Assembly: GCF_007197885.1 (NCBI RefSeq)
Contig: NZ_VKKG01000002.1
Coordinates: 558,001 to 622,000 of the forward strand
Direction of reading: 5' to 3'
DNA: 64,000 nt
Origin: Tessaracoccus rhinocerotis
GTDB taxonomy: Bacteria; Actinomycetota; Actinomycetes; Propionibacteriales; Propionibacteriaceae
Shown here: positions 17,795 through 26,942 of the stretch, one piece after another
How positions within the stretch are numbered: position 1 is the first letter of the stretch
How the letters are laid out: each line of letters starts with the position of its first letter
Position numbers and translations under genes: made by a program
The notes under the pieces: generated by a model
Told to the model about the DNA's origin: nothing
The model's input: the letters and a program-made list of their open reading frames with translations, nothing else
The model's database searches: none

Positions 17795-18789
17795 CCACCA
17801 ACACCGCTGCAGCAACCAACGTGTCCCCGAAGGCGCGCAACGCAATGGCAAACCTGGGCTACTGGTGGGACAAGGTCGGGATCTTCGCCGTCCTGATCCT
17901 GCTCTGCGCCTTCATGGCCGTCATGGCCCCGAGCTTCCTCAGCATCGACAACGGGCTCAACGTCGCCCGCTCGGTCTCCATCAACGCCATCCTGGCCGCC
18001 GGCATGACCATGATCATCATCACTGCCGGCATCGACCTCTCCGTGGGGTCGATCCTCGCGGTCTCCGGCGTGGCCGGCGTGCTGCTGTTCGTCTCGGGCA
18101 CCCCGTCGATCCTGGCCGTCCTGGGCGGCATCCTCGTCGGGGCATTCGCGGGCTTCATCAACGGCGCTTTCGTCGCGTGGCTCGCGCTGCCGGCCTTCAT
18201 CGTGACCCTGGGTTCGATGACGTACCTGCGAGGCATCGCCTACTCCCTGCTCGAGGGCCAGCCCCTGATCGCCTCCGACCTGGGCTACCGCGGCATCGGA
18301 AACGGCGCGGTCGCCGGCATCCCGACACCGGTGGTGGTGATGGTCGTGGTCTACGTCGTGTTCTGGTTCATCCTCGAGCGCACCACCTTCGGGCGCCACG
18401 TCTACGCCGTCGGCGGCAACATCGAGGCCGCCCGTCTGGCGGGCATCAACGTCAAGCGTGTCCTGGCCTGGGTCTACACCATCGCCGGCGCCGCTGCCGG
18501 ACTGGCGGGCATCATCTTCTCGGCTCGCGTGCTCTCGGCACAGCCCACCGCGGGTGAGAGCTACGAGCTCGACGCGATCGCGGCCGTGGTGCTGGGCGGC
18601 ACGTCGCTGATGGGTGGCCGCGGCCGCATCCTGGGCACGCTCGTCGGCGCGCTCATCATCGGTGTCCTCTCCAACGGCCTGGTGCTGATGAACGTGCCGT
18701 TCTTCTACCAGCTCATCGTCAAGGGCCTGGTCATCGTGCTCGCTGTCGCGATCGACAGCCTCCGTCGTCTCAGCAAGTCCGGCACCTGA
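17791..18789 (+). CDS. Sugar ABC transporter permease (RbsC/FrcC type)
   Basis: A 332-residue polytopic membrane subunit of the CUT2 importer. It has eight to ten hydrophobic segments. Family signatures are visible: TAGIDLSVGSILAVSGV, ALPAFIVTLGSMTYLRGIAY, GRHVYAVGGNIEAARLAGINV and YELDAIAAVVLGGTSLMGGRG. The ATGA overlap with the ATPase gene couples their translation. A single permease gene implies a homodimer. Confidence 0.93.
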   Translation: MTTNTAAATNVSPKARNAMANLGYWWDKVGIFAVLILLCAFMAVMAPSFLSIDNGLNVARSVSINAILAAGMTMIIITAGIDLSVGSILAVSGVAGVLLFVSGTPSILAVLGGILVGAFAGFINGAFVAWLALPAFIVTLGSMTYLRGIAYSLLEGQPLIASDLGYRGIGNGAVAGIPTPVVVMVVVYVVFWFILERTTFGRHVYAVGGNIEAARLAGINVKRVLAWVYTIAGAAAGLAGIIFSARVLSAQPTAGESYELDAIAAVVLGGTSLMGGRGRILGTLVGALIIGVLSNGLVLMNVPFFYQLIVKGLVIVLAVAIDSLRRLSKSGT

Positions 18790-18813
18790 GTCGGATTTGT
18801 TTCTGACATCCCC

Positions 18814-18819
18814 TAATCT
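18814..18819 (+). promoter_or_regulatory. -10 box of xylB, leaderless arrangement
   Basis: TAATCT ends 6 bases before the xylB ATG, and no ribosome-binding site is present between them. xylB could therefore be transcribed from its own leaderless promoter as well as from the upstream ABC operon, which ends 36 bases earlier. Confidence 0.5.
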
Positions 18820-18825
18820 GGTGCC

Positions 18826-20244
18826 ATGACTCTCGTAGCTGGAATCGACTCCTCAACCCAGTCGTCCAAGGTCCTCGTGTGCGACGCCGCGACCGGCGCC
18901 GTCGTGCGCGAGGGCCGGGCGAAGCACCCGGACGGCACAGAGGTGGCGCCCGCAGCCTGGTGGACCGCGCTGCAGCAGGCCATCGCAGAGGCCGGCGGCC
19001 TCGACGACGTGGAGGCGGTGAGCGTCTCCGGCCAGCAGCACGGCATGGTCTGCCTCGACTCAGCCGGGGACGTGGTCCGGGACGCCCTGCTGTGGAACGA
19101 CACCCGTTCCGGCCGCGCCGCAGGCGAGCTCGTCGTCGAGCTGGGCGACGGCGACGTCGTCGCGGGACGCAGGGCGTGGGCGGAGCGGATCGGAAGCGTG
19201 CCCGTCGCCTCCCTCACCGTGACCAAGCTGCGCTGGCTCGCCGATGCCGAACCGGAGAACCTCGACAGGGTGGCGGCCGTGTGCCTGCCGCACGACTGGA
19301 TCACCTGGAAGCTCTCGGGCTCCACCGACCTGGCGGACCTGGCCACCGACCGCTCCGACGCCTCCGGCACGGGCTACTTCGACTCGGCCGCCAACTCCTA
19401 CCTGCCCGAACTGCTGGAGCTCGCGCTGCGACGCGACCCCTCGGCGATCCGCCTGCCGCGGGTCGCCGCCCCCAACGAGGTCGTGGGACGCCTCGGCGGC
19501 TCCGGCGCGGCACTCGGTCCCGGCTGCGGGGACAACGCGGGCGCCGCCCTCGGCCTCGGGCTGGCGCCGGGCATGACCTCCGTCTCCCTCGGGACCTCCG
19601 GCGTGGTCGGGGTGGTCAGCGACACCCCGGTGAAGGATGCCAGCGGTCTGGTTGCGGGCTTCGCCGACGCCACCGGGCGGTACCTGCCGCTCGCGGTGAC
19701 CCTCAACGGCGCCCAGATCCTCGACGCCGCCGCCCGGGTCCTGGGCGTCGACCACGACGAACTCGCGCGGCTCGCGCTGGCGGCGGTCCCCGACGCGGGG
19801 GGAGCGGTGCTCGTGCCCTACTTCGGTGGCGAGCGCACCCCGAACCTGCCGGACGCGAACGCCGCCCTGCACGGCCTGACCTACGCGAACTTCTCGCGCG
19901 AGAACCTGGCCCGGGCGGCCTTCAACGGCCTGCTCACGTTGCTGGCCGAGGGCATGGAAGCGATCCGTGTCCACGGGGTGGACATCAACGAGGTGGTCCT
20001 CACCGGCGGAGCCGCCCGCTCCGCAGCCGTGCAGGCGCTCGCTCCCGTCATCTTCGGCACTGACGTGGTCGTGCCCACCCCCGGCGAGTACGTGGCCCGT
20101 GGCGCAGCGCGCCAGGCAGCCTGGGTCCTTGCCGGTGGGGACACGCCGCCGCACTGGGAGGCAGAGGGTGCCCAGCGCCTGGTCGCGGAGCACGACCCGT
20201 CGATCCTGGCGCGGTACCGTGAGTTCCGGCAGTGGTCCGAGTAG
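18826..20244 (+). CDS. xylB: Xylulokinase (FGGY carbohydrate kinase)
   Basis: Phosphorylates D-xylulose to D-xylulose-5-phosphate for the pentose phosphate pathway. It has 472 residues, the size of actinobacterial XylB. The FGGY fold is shown by the N-terminal [13 protein letters not shown] phosphate loop, [21 protein letters not shown] (substrate contact), [11 protein letters not shown], and ELV-type [16 protein letters not shown] near the ATP site. Sub-family assignment from SGQQHG is good, though related ketose kinases exist. It follows the sugar ABC transporter, so the cluster may also handle D-arabitol or xylitol arriving as D-xylulose. Confidence 0.85.
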   Translation: MTLVAGIDSSTQSSKVLVCDAATGAVVREGRAKHPDGTEVAPAAWWTALQQAIAEAGGLDDVEAVSVSGQQHGMVCLDSAGDVVRDALLWNDTRSGRAAGELVVELGDGDVVAGRRAWAERIGSVPVASLTVTKLRWLADAEPENLDRVAAVCLPHDWITWKLSGSTDLADLATDRSDASGTGYFDSAANSYLPELLELALRRDPSAIRLPRVAAPNEVVGRLGGSGAALGPGCGDNAGAALGLGLAPGMTSVSLGTSGVVGVVSDTPVKDASGLVAGFADATGRYLPLAVTLNGAQILDAAARVLGVDHDELARLALAAVPDAGGAVLVPYFGGERTPNLPDANAALHGLTYANFSRENLARAAFNGLLTLLAEGMEAIRVHGVDINEVVLTGGAARSAAVQALAPVIFGTDVVVPTPGEYVARGAARQAAWVLAGGDTPPHWEAEGAQRLVAEHDPSILARYREFRQWSE

Positions 20245-20274
20245 GACAGCAGGCGAAGCGAGAGGCGACAAATC

Positions 20275-21015
20275 ATGGGTGACATCCCGGTCGGGGTCCT
20301 TGGAATCGGCGGCAAGATGGGCAGCGAGGTGGGCCGCGCGGTCGAGGAGGCCGACGGGATGGTGCTCGTCGGTGGCGTGGATGTCGACGGCAACAGGGCG
20401 GACCTGGCCAAGGCGAGGGTCGTTGTCGACTTCACCCACCCCGACGCCGTCATGGACAACATCGAGTGGGCATTCGCCAACGGCATCCACCTCGTCGTCG
20501 GAACCACCGGGTTCGACGCTGAACGCCTCGCCCGCGTGCGTGCCCTCTGCGCCGAACACCCGCAGGTCGGCATCCTGATCGCGTCCAACTTCTCCATCGG
20601 CGCTGTCCTGATGATGAAGTTCGCGGCCCTGGCGGCGCCCTTCTACCCGAGCGTCGAGATCGTCGAACTGCACCACCCGGGCAAGGCGGAGGCGCCCTCT
20701 GGCACCGCCACCACCACGGCACAGAAACTCGCCGCGGCCCGGGCGGCCGCGGACATGGGTCCCGTGCCCGATGCCACGGTCCACGACGGTGGCGCCCGCG
20801 GTGCCGTGGTGGATGGCATCCACGTGCACGGGGTCCGGCTGCAGGGCCTCGTGGCGCACCAGGAGGTCCTGCTGGGCGCGGCGGGGGAGACGCTCACCAT
20901 CCGTCATGACAGCTTCGACCGGGCGAGCTTCATGCCCGGCGTGGTGGCTGGTATCCGTCACGTCGACTCGGACCCCGGCCTGACGGAGGGCATCGAGGGC
21001 GTGCTGGGGATCTGA
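20275..21015 (+). CDS. dapB: 4-hydroxy-tetrahydrodipicolinate reductase
   Basis: NAD(P)H-dependent reductase of the diaminopimelate/lysine pathway, which supplies peptidoglycan cross-links. It has 246 residues. The Rossmann motif GVLGIGGKMGSEVG, the VVGTTGF segment and the catalytic EIVELHHPGKAEAPSGTA motif (His pair and Lys) are all visible. It begins 30 bases after xylB with a GAGAGG ribosome-binding site. dapB is normally found near pnp and rnj in actinobacteria; here about 10 kb of sugar genes separate it from pnp. Confidence 0.96.
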   Translation: MGDIPVGVLGIGGKMGSEVGRAVEEADGMVLVGGVDVDGNRADLAKARVVVDFTHPDAVMDNIEWAFANGIHLVVGTTGFDAERLARVRALCAEHPQVGILIASNFSIGAVLMMKFAALAAPFYPSVEIVELHHPGKAEAPSGTATTTAQKLAAARAAADMGPVPDATVHDGGARGAVVDGIHVHGVRLQGLVAHQEVLLGAAGETLTIRHDSFDRASFMPGVVAGIRHVDSDPGLTEGIEGVLGI

Positions 21016-21022
21016 CCCGAGG

Positions 21023-21559
21023 TCAGTCCTTCTTGATGTCGGTGTGCATCCGCAGCAGCTTCAGCGCGCCGGCGTCGTCGCCCTCCTCCGGCCCCACTTC
21101 GCGGTGGGCGCCGTCGGTGGCCCAGCCGCACTCGACGAGGAACTGGCGCTTCTCGTCGGCGTCGCTGGGCAGCCAGATCGTGGCCACCTCGTAGCCGTCG
21201 GCCCGCAGGGTGTCCACGGCGGCGTTGATCAGGCGCGAGCTGTGCCCCGCCTCGACCGAGTCCTCGTCCACCACGAACTCCGCGATCAGGCCGTCGGTGG
21301 GCGCGGCATCCGGGTCGTTGCTCGGGCCGGTGACCGCGAAGCCGACGATCATGCCAGAGGCCTGTGCGACCAGGACACGCAGGTGGGCCAGCGGGGGTTT
21401 CGTGATCGCCTCGTGCCAGGCGCGGACCGTCTCGTCGGCGCTGATCTCGCCGAGCGCGCGGGCCATGACCGGGTTCGCACCCCAGGCCCTGCGCTGGAGT
21501 CGGGCGACGTCCACGGCCTCTGCGGGCATGGCGAGACGGACGGAATCTGGAACTGGCAT
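21023..21559 (-). CDS. GNAT family N-acetyltransferase
   Basis: A 178-residue GNAT-fold protein with unknown substrate. It shows the acetyl-CoA loop region IAEFVVDEDSVEAGHSSRLINAAVDTL, the strand MIVGFAVTGPSND before it, and FLVECGWATDG after it. The usual Q/RxxGxG/A loop is degenerate (EAGHSS), so catalytic activity is less certain. It ends 8 bases from the convergent dapB. It starts divergently from rnj, with only 37 bases between the two start codons. Confidence 0.75.
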   Translation of the reverse strand: MPVPDSVRLAMPAEAVDVARLQRRAWGANPVMARALGEISADETVRAWHEAITKPPLAHLRVLVAQASGMIVGFAVTGPSNDPDAAPTDGLIAEFVVDEDSVEAGHSSRLINAAVDTLRADGYEVATIWLPSDADEKRQFLVECGWATDGAHREVGPEEGDDAGALKLLRMHTDIKKD

Positions 21560-21566
21560 GGGGGCC

Positions 21567-21572
21567 AGTGTA
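21567..21572 (-). promoter_or_regulatory. -10 box of the GNAT gene, leaderless arrangement
   Basis: TACACT on the minus strand lies 7 bases before the ATG at 21559. Together with the rnj -10 box it fits two divergent promoters into 37 bases. Confidence 0.45.
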
Positions 21573-21584
21573 TGCCCTGTGGAC

Positions 21585-21590
21585 TAGGCT
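21585..21590 (+). promoter_or_regulatory. -10 box of rnj, leaderless arrangement
   Basis: TAGGCT lies 6 bases before the GTG start of rnj, and no Shine-Dalgarno is present. Its -35 region would fall inside the -10 region of the divergent GNAT gene. Confidence 0.5.
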
Positions 21591-21596
21591 GACCCA

Positions 21597-23273
21597 GTGA
21601 CTGATTCGAAGACTCTTCCCAAGCTGAAGCCCGGAACCCTGCGTGTGATCCCGCTGGGAGGCCTCGGCGACGTGGGCCGCAACATGGCGGCCTTCGAGAT
21701 CGACGGCCAGATCGCGCTCGTGGACTGCGGCGTGCTGTTCCCCGAGGACCAGCACCCCGGCGTGGACCTGATCCTCCCGGCGCTGAACTACCTCGACGAC
21801 CGCCTCGACGACATCGTCGCCCTCGTGCTGACGCACGGCCACGAGGACCACATCGGTGCGGTGCCCTACCTGCTGCGCAAGCGTTCCGACATCCCCGTCT
21901 ACGGTTCCAAGCTGACGCTGGCGCTGGTGCGCAACAAGCTCAAGGAGCACCGCATCCGCAACACGGTGCTCAACCAGGTCAAGGAGGGGGAGCGCCTCAC
22001 GCAGGGTGCCTTCGACTTCGAGTTCATCGCAGTGAACCACTCCATCCCCGACGCCCTGGCCGTCGCCATCCGCACCGCCGCCGGCACGGTCCTGCACACG
22101 GGTGACTTCAAGATGGACCAGCTCCCCCTCGACGGTCGCATCACGGACCTGCGTGCCTTCGCCCGCCTGGCGGAGGAGGGGATCGACCTGTTCATGAGCG
22201 ACTCCACCAACTCCGAGGTGCCCGGCTTCACCACCCCTGAGAAGGACGTCGAGCCCGCCATCGCCCGCGTCTTCGACCAGGCGCGCCAGAAGCTGATCGT
22301 CGCCTGCTTTGCCTCGCACGTGCACCGAGTCCAGCAGGTGCTGAACATGGCCGTGAAGCACGGCCGCAAGGTCGTCTACGTGGGCCGCTCCATGGTTCGA
22401 AACATGGCCACCGCCCGCGAGCTCGGCTACCTGAAGGTGCCCGCGGACACCCTGATCGAGCTGAAGGACATCGACAAGTACCCCGAGGACAGGGTGGTGA
22501 TCGTCTCGACCGGCTCCCAGGGCGAGCCCCTCGCCGCGCTCAGCCGCATCGCCAACAAGGAGCACCCCGTCATCGAGGTGGCCCCCGGCGACGTCGTGCT
22601 GCTGGCCTCCTCCCTCATCCCCGGCAACGAGAACTCGGTCTACCGGGTGATCAACGGCCTCTCGAAGCTCGGGGCCCAGGTGGTCCACAAGGGCAACGCC
22701 CTCGTGCACGTCTCCGGTCACGCCTCGGCGGGCGAGTTGCTGTACTGCTACAACATCCTCACCCCGAAGAACGTGATGCCGGTGCACGGCGAGATCAGGC
22801 ACCTGATCGCCAACGCCAAGCTGGCCATCTCCACGGGCGTGCCGGCGGACCGCGTGATCGTCGCGGAGGACGGCGACGCAGTCGACCTCGCCAACGGCCG
22901 CGCCCGCAAGGTGGGACGGATCGACGCTTCCTACATCTTCGTGGACGGCTCCACCGTGGGTGACATCTCCGAGTCGTTGACTGACCGCATGATCCTCGGA
23001 GAGGAGGGCTTCATCTCCGTGGTCTCGGTCGTGAGCCTCCACAACAAGGAACTCCTCAGCGGGCCCGAGATCAATGCCCGCGGCTTCGCGGAGGACCCGT
23101 CGGTATTCGACGACGTCCGCCGCCAGGTGGCCGACGCGCTGGTCAAGGCGCTCAAGGAGGGAGTCGACGACACCTACCGGCTGCAGCAGGTGACGCGCCG
23201 GGTCATGGGTGCCTGGGTCTCGAAGCGACTGCGCCGCCGCCCGATGATCGTGCCTGTGGTGGTCACCACCTGA
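21597..23273 (+). CDS. rnj: Ribonuclease J
   Basis: Metallo-beta-lactamase/beta-CASP ribonuclease with 5'-exo and endo activity, central to mRNA decay and rRNA maturation in actinobacteria. It has 558 residues. The zinc motif LTHGHEDHIGAVPYLL (residues ~78-93) and GTVLHTGDFKMDQ are visible in the MBL domain. The beta-CASP part has SDSTNSEVPG, FASHVHRVQQVLN and VVIVSTGSQGEP. The motif VHVSGHASAGEL and the C-terminal domain after ~residue 450 complete it. The GTG start is supported by the family N-terminus LRVIPLGGLGDVGRNM a few residues later. Confidence 0.96.
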   Translation: MTDSKTLPKLKPGTLRVIPLGGLGDVGRNMAAFEIDGQIALVDCGVLFPEDQHPGVDLILPALNYLDDRLDDIVALVLTHGHEDHIGAVPYLLRKRSDIPVYGSKLTLALVRNKLKEHRIRNTVLNQVKEGERLTQGAFDFEFIAVNHSIPDALAVAIRTAAGTVLHTGDFKMDQLPLDGRITDLRAFARLAEEGIDLFMSDSTNSEVPGFTTPEKDVEPAIARVFDQARQKLIVACFASHVHRVQQVLNMAVKHGRKVVYVGRSMVRNMATARELGYLKVPADTLIELKDIDKYPEDRVVIVSTGSQGEPLAALSRIANKEHPVIEVAPGDVVLLASSLIPGNENSVYRVINGLSKLGAQVVHKGNALVHVSGHASAGELLYCYNILTPKNVMPVHGEIRHLIANAKLAISTGVPADRVIVAEDGDAVDLANGRARKVGRIDASYIFVDGSTVGDISESLTDRMILGEEGFISVVSVVSLHNKELLSGPEINARGFAEDPSVFDDVRRQVADALVKALKEGVDDTYRLQQVTRRVMGAWVSKRLRRRPMIVPVVVTT

Positions 23274-23295
23274 GCAGGCCTGCCAGTGCGTGGGA

Positions 23296-23335
23296 CACAG
23301 CACCGCCCGAGCCCAACGGCTCGGGCGGTGCTGTG
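23296..23335 (+). terminator. Strong stem-loop terminator after rnj
   Basis: A perfect 18-bp inverted repeat (23296-23313 against 23318-23335) with a CAAC tetraloop starts 22 bases after the rnj stop. No T-run follows, but the stem is the longest perfect one noticed in the window. Confidence 0.8.
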
Positions 23336-23349
23336 GCCTGGGGGCGTCG

Positions 23350-23355
23350 TAGGAT
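23350..23355 (+). promoter_or_regulatory. -10 box for the alpha/beta hydrolase gene
   Basis: TAGGAT lies 52 bases before the chosen ATG, giving a leader of about 45 nucleotides with a GAGGAG ribosome-binding site. It lies directly behind the rnj terminator. Confidence 0.4.
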
Positions 23356-23407
23356 CGATCGAGGGCATGATCGGTTGGTTTCGACGTCGAGGACCGAGGA
23401 GCGCAGC

Positions 23408-24268
23408 ATGAACACACCGGAGACGGACCTGCACCGTGAGGTGCACGGCGACCTGCGCGCACCGGGTCCGGAGCCCGTGCTGCTGTTGGCCGGGTTCCCC
23501 ATGGGTGGCGGAGGCTTCCGCGGGCTCGCAGAGCGCATGAGTGCCGACCGGGTGGTGGTCACCTACGACCCACGGGGAGTGGGGCGCAGCGTGCGCGCCG
23601 AGGGCGACGACCGGCTCCTGGGCGCGCGGGACCATGCGGCGGACCTGGCCTTGCTGATCGACTCCCTCGATGTGGGGGCCGTGGACGTTTTCGCATCCAG
23701 CGGCGGAGCCGTCAACGCACTCGCACTCATGGAGCTGGCGCCGGAGAAGGTGCACCTCCTGGTGGCCCACGAGCCGCCGCTGACACAGTTCCTGCCGGAC
23801 CGCGAGTTCGTGGAGCGCGCCAACGAGGACATCGCCGCCACCTACGAACGGGACGGCTTCGGCCCGGCGATGGCGAAGTTCATCACGCTCGTGATGCACG
23901 ACGGCGAGCTGGACGAGGCCTACCTCCAGCGGCCCGCACCCGCCCCCGCGCAGTTCGGTCTCCCCGCCACCGACGACGGCTCGCGGGACGACCCGTTGCT
24001 GGCGGGGAGCATCCGCAACGGCCCCAGCCACCAGCCGGACCAGACGGCGATTGCTGCCGCTGCAGACCGGATCCTGGTGGCCATCGGAGCTGATTCCGGG
24101 GGTGGGCTGGCTGCGCGCGGTGCCCGGAGCGCCGCGGAGGCGCTCGGGCTGCGGGTGGTCGCTTTTCCCGACGGGCACGCAGGATTTGCGGACGGGGAAC
24201 ACGGCCAGACGGGCAGTCCGGACGAGTTCGCGGACCGCCTGCGCGAGGTCCTGGGCCCAACTTTGTGA
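23408..24268 (+). CDS. Alpha/beta hydrolase
   Basis: A 286-residue alpha/beta-hydrolase-fold enzyme of unknown substrate. The oxyanion region is VLLLAGFPMGGGGF, then VVTYDPRGVGRSVRAEG. The nucleophile elbow is FASSGGAVNAL (Ser near residue 97) and the likely catalytic His is in FPDGHAGFAD near the C-terminus. The ATG at 23408 is chosen for its GAGGAG ribosome-binding site; the frame extends upstream into the rnj terminator. Its stop codon lies within the -35 box of the rpmB promoter. Confidence 0.8.
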   Translation: MNTPETDLHREVHGDLRAPGPEPVLLLAGFPMGGGGFRGLAERMSADRVVVTYDPRGVGRSVRAEGDDRLLGARDHAADLALLIDSLDVGAVDVFASSGGAVNALALMELAPEKVHLLVAHEPPLTQFLPDREFVERANEDIAATYERDGFGPAMAKFITLVMHDGELDEAYLQRPAPAPAQFGLPATDDGSRDDPLLAGSIRNGPSHQPDQTAIAAAADRILVAIGADSGGGLAARGARSAAEALGLRVVAFPDGHAGFADGEHGQTGSPDEFADRLREVLGPTL

Positions 24269-24291
24269 ATCAGTGCGGGCTCGGTTATGAT
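24263..24291 (+). promoter_or_regulatory. Promoter of rpmB
   Basis: TTGTGA (24263-24268) and TATGAT (24286-24291) are 17 bases apart, one of the best sigma70-type promoters in the window. The -35 box overlaps the stop codon of the hydrolase gene. A leader of about 80 bases follows. Confidence 0.75.
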
Positions 24292-24379
24292 CTACAGGTT
24301 GCCTACGGCCGTCGCCGTCGGGCAGTTGACGATCGACCGGCCGCAACCCTGCGTCCGGCAAGCAACAAGGGAGATTCCA

Positions 24380-24565
24380 GTGGCCGCCGTATGTGATGTT
24401 TGCGCCAAGGGACCCGGCTTCGGTCACAACGTGCCTTGGTCCAAGAAGAAGACCAATCGTCGCTGGAACCCGAACATCCAGCGCGTTCGTGCCACCGTCG
24501 ACGGCGCCCCCAAGCGTCTCAATGTCTGCACCTCCTGCCTGAAGGCCGGAAAGGTCACACGCTGA
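24380..24565 (+). CDS. rpmB: 50S ribosomal protein L28 (zinc-binding C+ form)
   Basis: Ribosomal protein of 61 residues. The family core NVPWSKKKTNRRWNPNIQRVR is complete. Two CxxC pairs (CDVC near residues 5-8 and CTSC near 52-55) indicate the zinc-binding form, the counterpart of the zinc-free paralogues used under zinc starvation. The GTG at 24380 is chosen because it follows AAGGGAG and directly precedes the first CxxC. Ends in front of a strong terminator, so it is monocistronic. Confidence 0.96.
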   Translation: MAAVCDVCAKGPGFGHNVPWSKKKTNRRWNPNIQRVRATVDGAPKRLNVCTSCLKAGKVTR

Positions 24566-24589
24566 CCTGGAGCAGGTGAAAGAACTCGA

Positions 24590-24629
24590 CCGATGACTCG
24601 TGGCTGCGGCCACGGGTCATCGGTTTTTT
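24590..24629 (+). terminator. Intrinsic terminator after rpmB
   Basis: A 15-bp stem (one G.T pair) with a TGC loop is followed by six T residues. It is the only textbook rho-independent terminator with a T-run noticed in the window. Confidence 0.92.
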
Positions 24630-24724
24630 CGTGCCCGGCACCGGGCCTGCGTCGACGCATCGCCGCGCGACGGACCGGGCGCAGGCACGGCCGGTCCGGG
24701 ACAGGGTGTGTCCGCCGCTGCTTG

Positions 24725-24730
24725 TAGGCT
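24725..24730 (+). promoter_or_regulatory. -10 box of recG, leaderless arrangement
   Basis: TAGGCT lies 7 bases before the recG ATG, with no ribosome-binding site between them. Confidence 0.5.
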
Positions 24731-24737
24731 TCCCCGC

Positions 24738-26942
24738 ATGGTCAAGTGGCGCACCGGGATCCAGCGGGAACTGCATCGCGGGCTGCGTGACGTCGTCGGC
24801 GGCAAGACCGCCGAACACTTCGCGAAGCTCGGCATCGCAACGGTGGGGGACCTCGTGCGACACACCCCCCGTCGGTACCTGCCCGGCACGGAGATGAGCG
24901 ACCTGGGGGACCTACGGGTGGGTGAGGACGTCGCGCTGGTCGCAGAGGTCCACCGCACCGAGGTCAAGTACGGGGCGCGCACGCGGGTGGAGTCCATCCT
25001 GACCGACGGCGACAACTTCCTCCGGATCACACTGTTCGCCCCCAAGCCGCACCTGGCCACCTGGTGGTCCGGACTGTTGGTCAAGGGCAGCCGCGGCATC
25101 TTCATCGGCAAGGTCGGAGTCTTCAACAACGAGTTCCAACTCACCCACCCCGACTTCGTCATCCTGGACTCCGCCGGCCAGGTGACCGCCAAGAAGTCGG
25201 AGGTGCAGAAGCACATGGAGCGCGCGGTCCAGCGCAGCACGATGGTCGGCCTCTACCCGGCCACGGCGAAACTGCCCACCTGGACCATCGCCGAGTCGAT
25301 CCGGTTGGTGCTGCCCACCGTGACACCGCTCGGGGACACACTGCCCGACTGGGTCGTCCAGGAGGCCGGTGTCCTGCCCCTGGACAAGGCCCTGACCGAG
25401 GTGCACGAACCGGTGGACAAGGCAGATGCCGCCAAGGGCATCGAGAGGCTTCGGTTCGACGAGGCCTTCGGGATGCAACTGGCCATGGCGTACCGCCGGG
25501 CGGAGCTCGAGGGCCAGGCCGCCACGCCCAGGCCCCGCCGCGACGACGGCCTGCTCGCGGCCTTCGACCAGCGGTTGCCGTTCACCCTGACCGACGGGCA
25601 GCAGCAGGTGGGGGAGCAGGTCTTCGAGGACCTGGCGCGGGAGCACCCGATGCACCGGCTCCTGCAGGGCGAGGTCGGCTCCGGCAAGACCATCGTGGCG
25701 CTGCGGGCGATGCTCGCCGTGGTGGACATGGGCGGCCAGGCGGTCCTCCTCGCCCCGACGGAGGTGCTCGCCAAGCAGCACCACGCCACGATCACGAAGC
25801 TGCTCGGGGACCTGGGGGCGGGCCAGCAGCTGGGGGCCCACCCCGACGCCACGACGGTCTCGCTGCTCACGGGCGCCCTCTCGGCGTCAGCCAGGCGTGA
25901 CGTCCTCTTGAACATCGAGCGCGGCGAGGCCGGCATCGTCGTGGGCACGCATGCGCTGCTCAGCGACCCGGTCAGGTTCCACGACCTTGGGCTGGTCGTC
26001 ATCGACGAACAGCATCGCTTCGGCGTCGAGCAGCGGGCCGCGCTGGCGGCGAAGGCCCAGCGCCAGCCCCACACGCTGGTGATGACGGCCACTCCCATCC
26101 CGCGCTCCATCGCGATGACCGTCTTCGGAGACCTCGCGGTCTCCGAGCTGCGTGAGCTCCCCGCCGGGCGGTCCCCGGTGCAGACCGTCCATGTAGACAC
26201 GCGCACCCAGCCCACCTGGGTGCAGCGGGCCTGGGAGCGCATCCGTGAGGAGGTGGCCGGCGGCCGGCAGGCCTTCATCGTGTGCCCCGCCATCACGGGC
26301 AAGCAGACCGACGCGGACCTGGAGGAGGGGGAGGGTCTCACCGCCGTCACCGAGCTGCTGCCCGAGCTCCAGGCGGGCCCCCTCAGCGGGCTGCGGCTTG
26401 GCATGGTGCACGGCAAGCAGCCGGTGGCCGAGCGGGATGCTGCGATGGCGGACTTCGCCGCCGGCCGGACCGACGTGCTGGTCGCCACCACCGTGATCGA
26501 GGTGGGCGTGGACGTCCCGAACGCCACCGTCATGGTCGTGATGGACGCCGATCGTTTCGGCATCTCGCAGCTCCACCAGCTGCGCGGCCGCATCGGCCGC
26601 GGCCAGCACCCCGGGTTGTGCCTGCTGCTGGCCGCACCGGCCGACGACAACTTCACCGCCGTCGAACGGCTGGACGCCCTGGTCGCGAGCACCGACGGAT
26701 TCGCGCTCGCGGAGCGGGACCTGCAACTCCGAAGGGAGGGCGACGTGCTCGGGGCCGCGCAGTCGGGGCAGTCGTCGCTGAAGCTGTTGCGGGTCCTCAC
26801 GGACGCCGCGATGATCCAGCAGGCCAAGCTGCTGGCAGAGCGGGTGATCGCCGACGAGCGTGCCGGGGACGACCCGCGGCTCGCCGACCTCGTGACCGCG
26901 GCCGAACTGGTGGCGGCGGGCGACTGGCTGGAGAAGAGCTGA
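24738..26942 (+). CDS. recG: ATP-dependent DNA helicase RecG
   Basis: Branch-migrating helicase that reverses stalled forks and resolves recombination intermediates. It has 734 residues. An N-terminal wedge/OB domain (about residues 1-230) has the RHTPRRYLPGTEMSDLGDL signature. The helicase core has Walker A GEVGSGKTIVALRAM (near residue 312), a DEQH box (VVIDEQHRFGVEQRA near 418), MTATPIPRSIAMT and the motif VI region QLRGRIGRGQHPGLCLLL. The ATG at 24738 is chosen at the start of homology. Its stop shares one base (TGATG) with rsmD. Confidence 0.97.
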   Translation: MVKWRTGIQRELHRGLRDVVGGKTAEHFAKLGIATVGDLVRHTPRRYLPGTEMSDLGDLRVGEDVALVAEVHRTEVKYGARTRVESILTDGDNFLRITLFAPKPHLATWWSGLLVKGSRGIFIGKVGVFNNEFQLTHPDFVILDSAGQVTAKKSEVQKHMERAVQRSTMVGLYPATAKLPTWTIAESIRLVLPTVTPLGDTLPDWVVQEAGVLPLDKALTEVHEPVDKADAAKGIERLRFDEAFGMQLAMAYRRAELEGQAATPRPRRDDGLLAAFDQRLPFTLTDGQQQVGEQVFEDLAREHPMHRLLQGEVGSGKTIVALRAMLAVVDMGGQAVLLAPTEVLAKQHHATITKLLGDLGAGQQLGAHPDATTVSLLTGALSASARRDVLLNIERGEAGIVVGTHALLSDPVRFHDLGLVVIDEQHRFGVEQRAALAAKAQRQPHTLVMTATPIPRSIAMTVFGDLAVSELRELPAGRSPVQTVHVDTRTQPTWVQRAWERIREEVAGGRQAFIVCPAITGKQTDADLEEGEGLTAVTELLPELQAGPLSGLRLGMVHGKQPVAERDAAMADFAAGRTDVLVATTVIEVGVDVPNATVMVVMDADRFGISQLHQLRGRIGRGQHPGLCLLLAAPADDNFTAVERLDALVASTDGFALAERDLQLRREGDVLGAAQSGQSSLKLLRVLTDAAMIQQAKLLAERVIADERAGDDPRLADLVTAAELVAAGDWLEKS

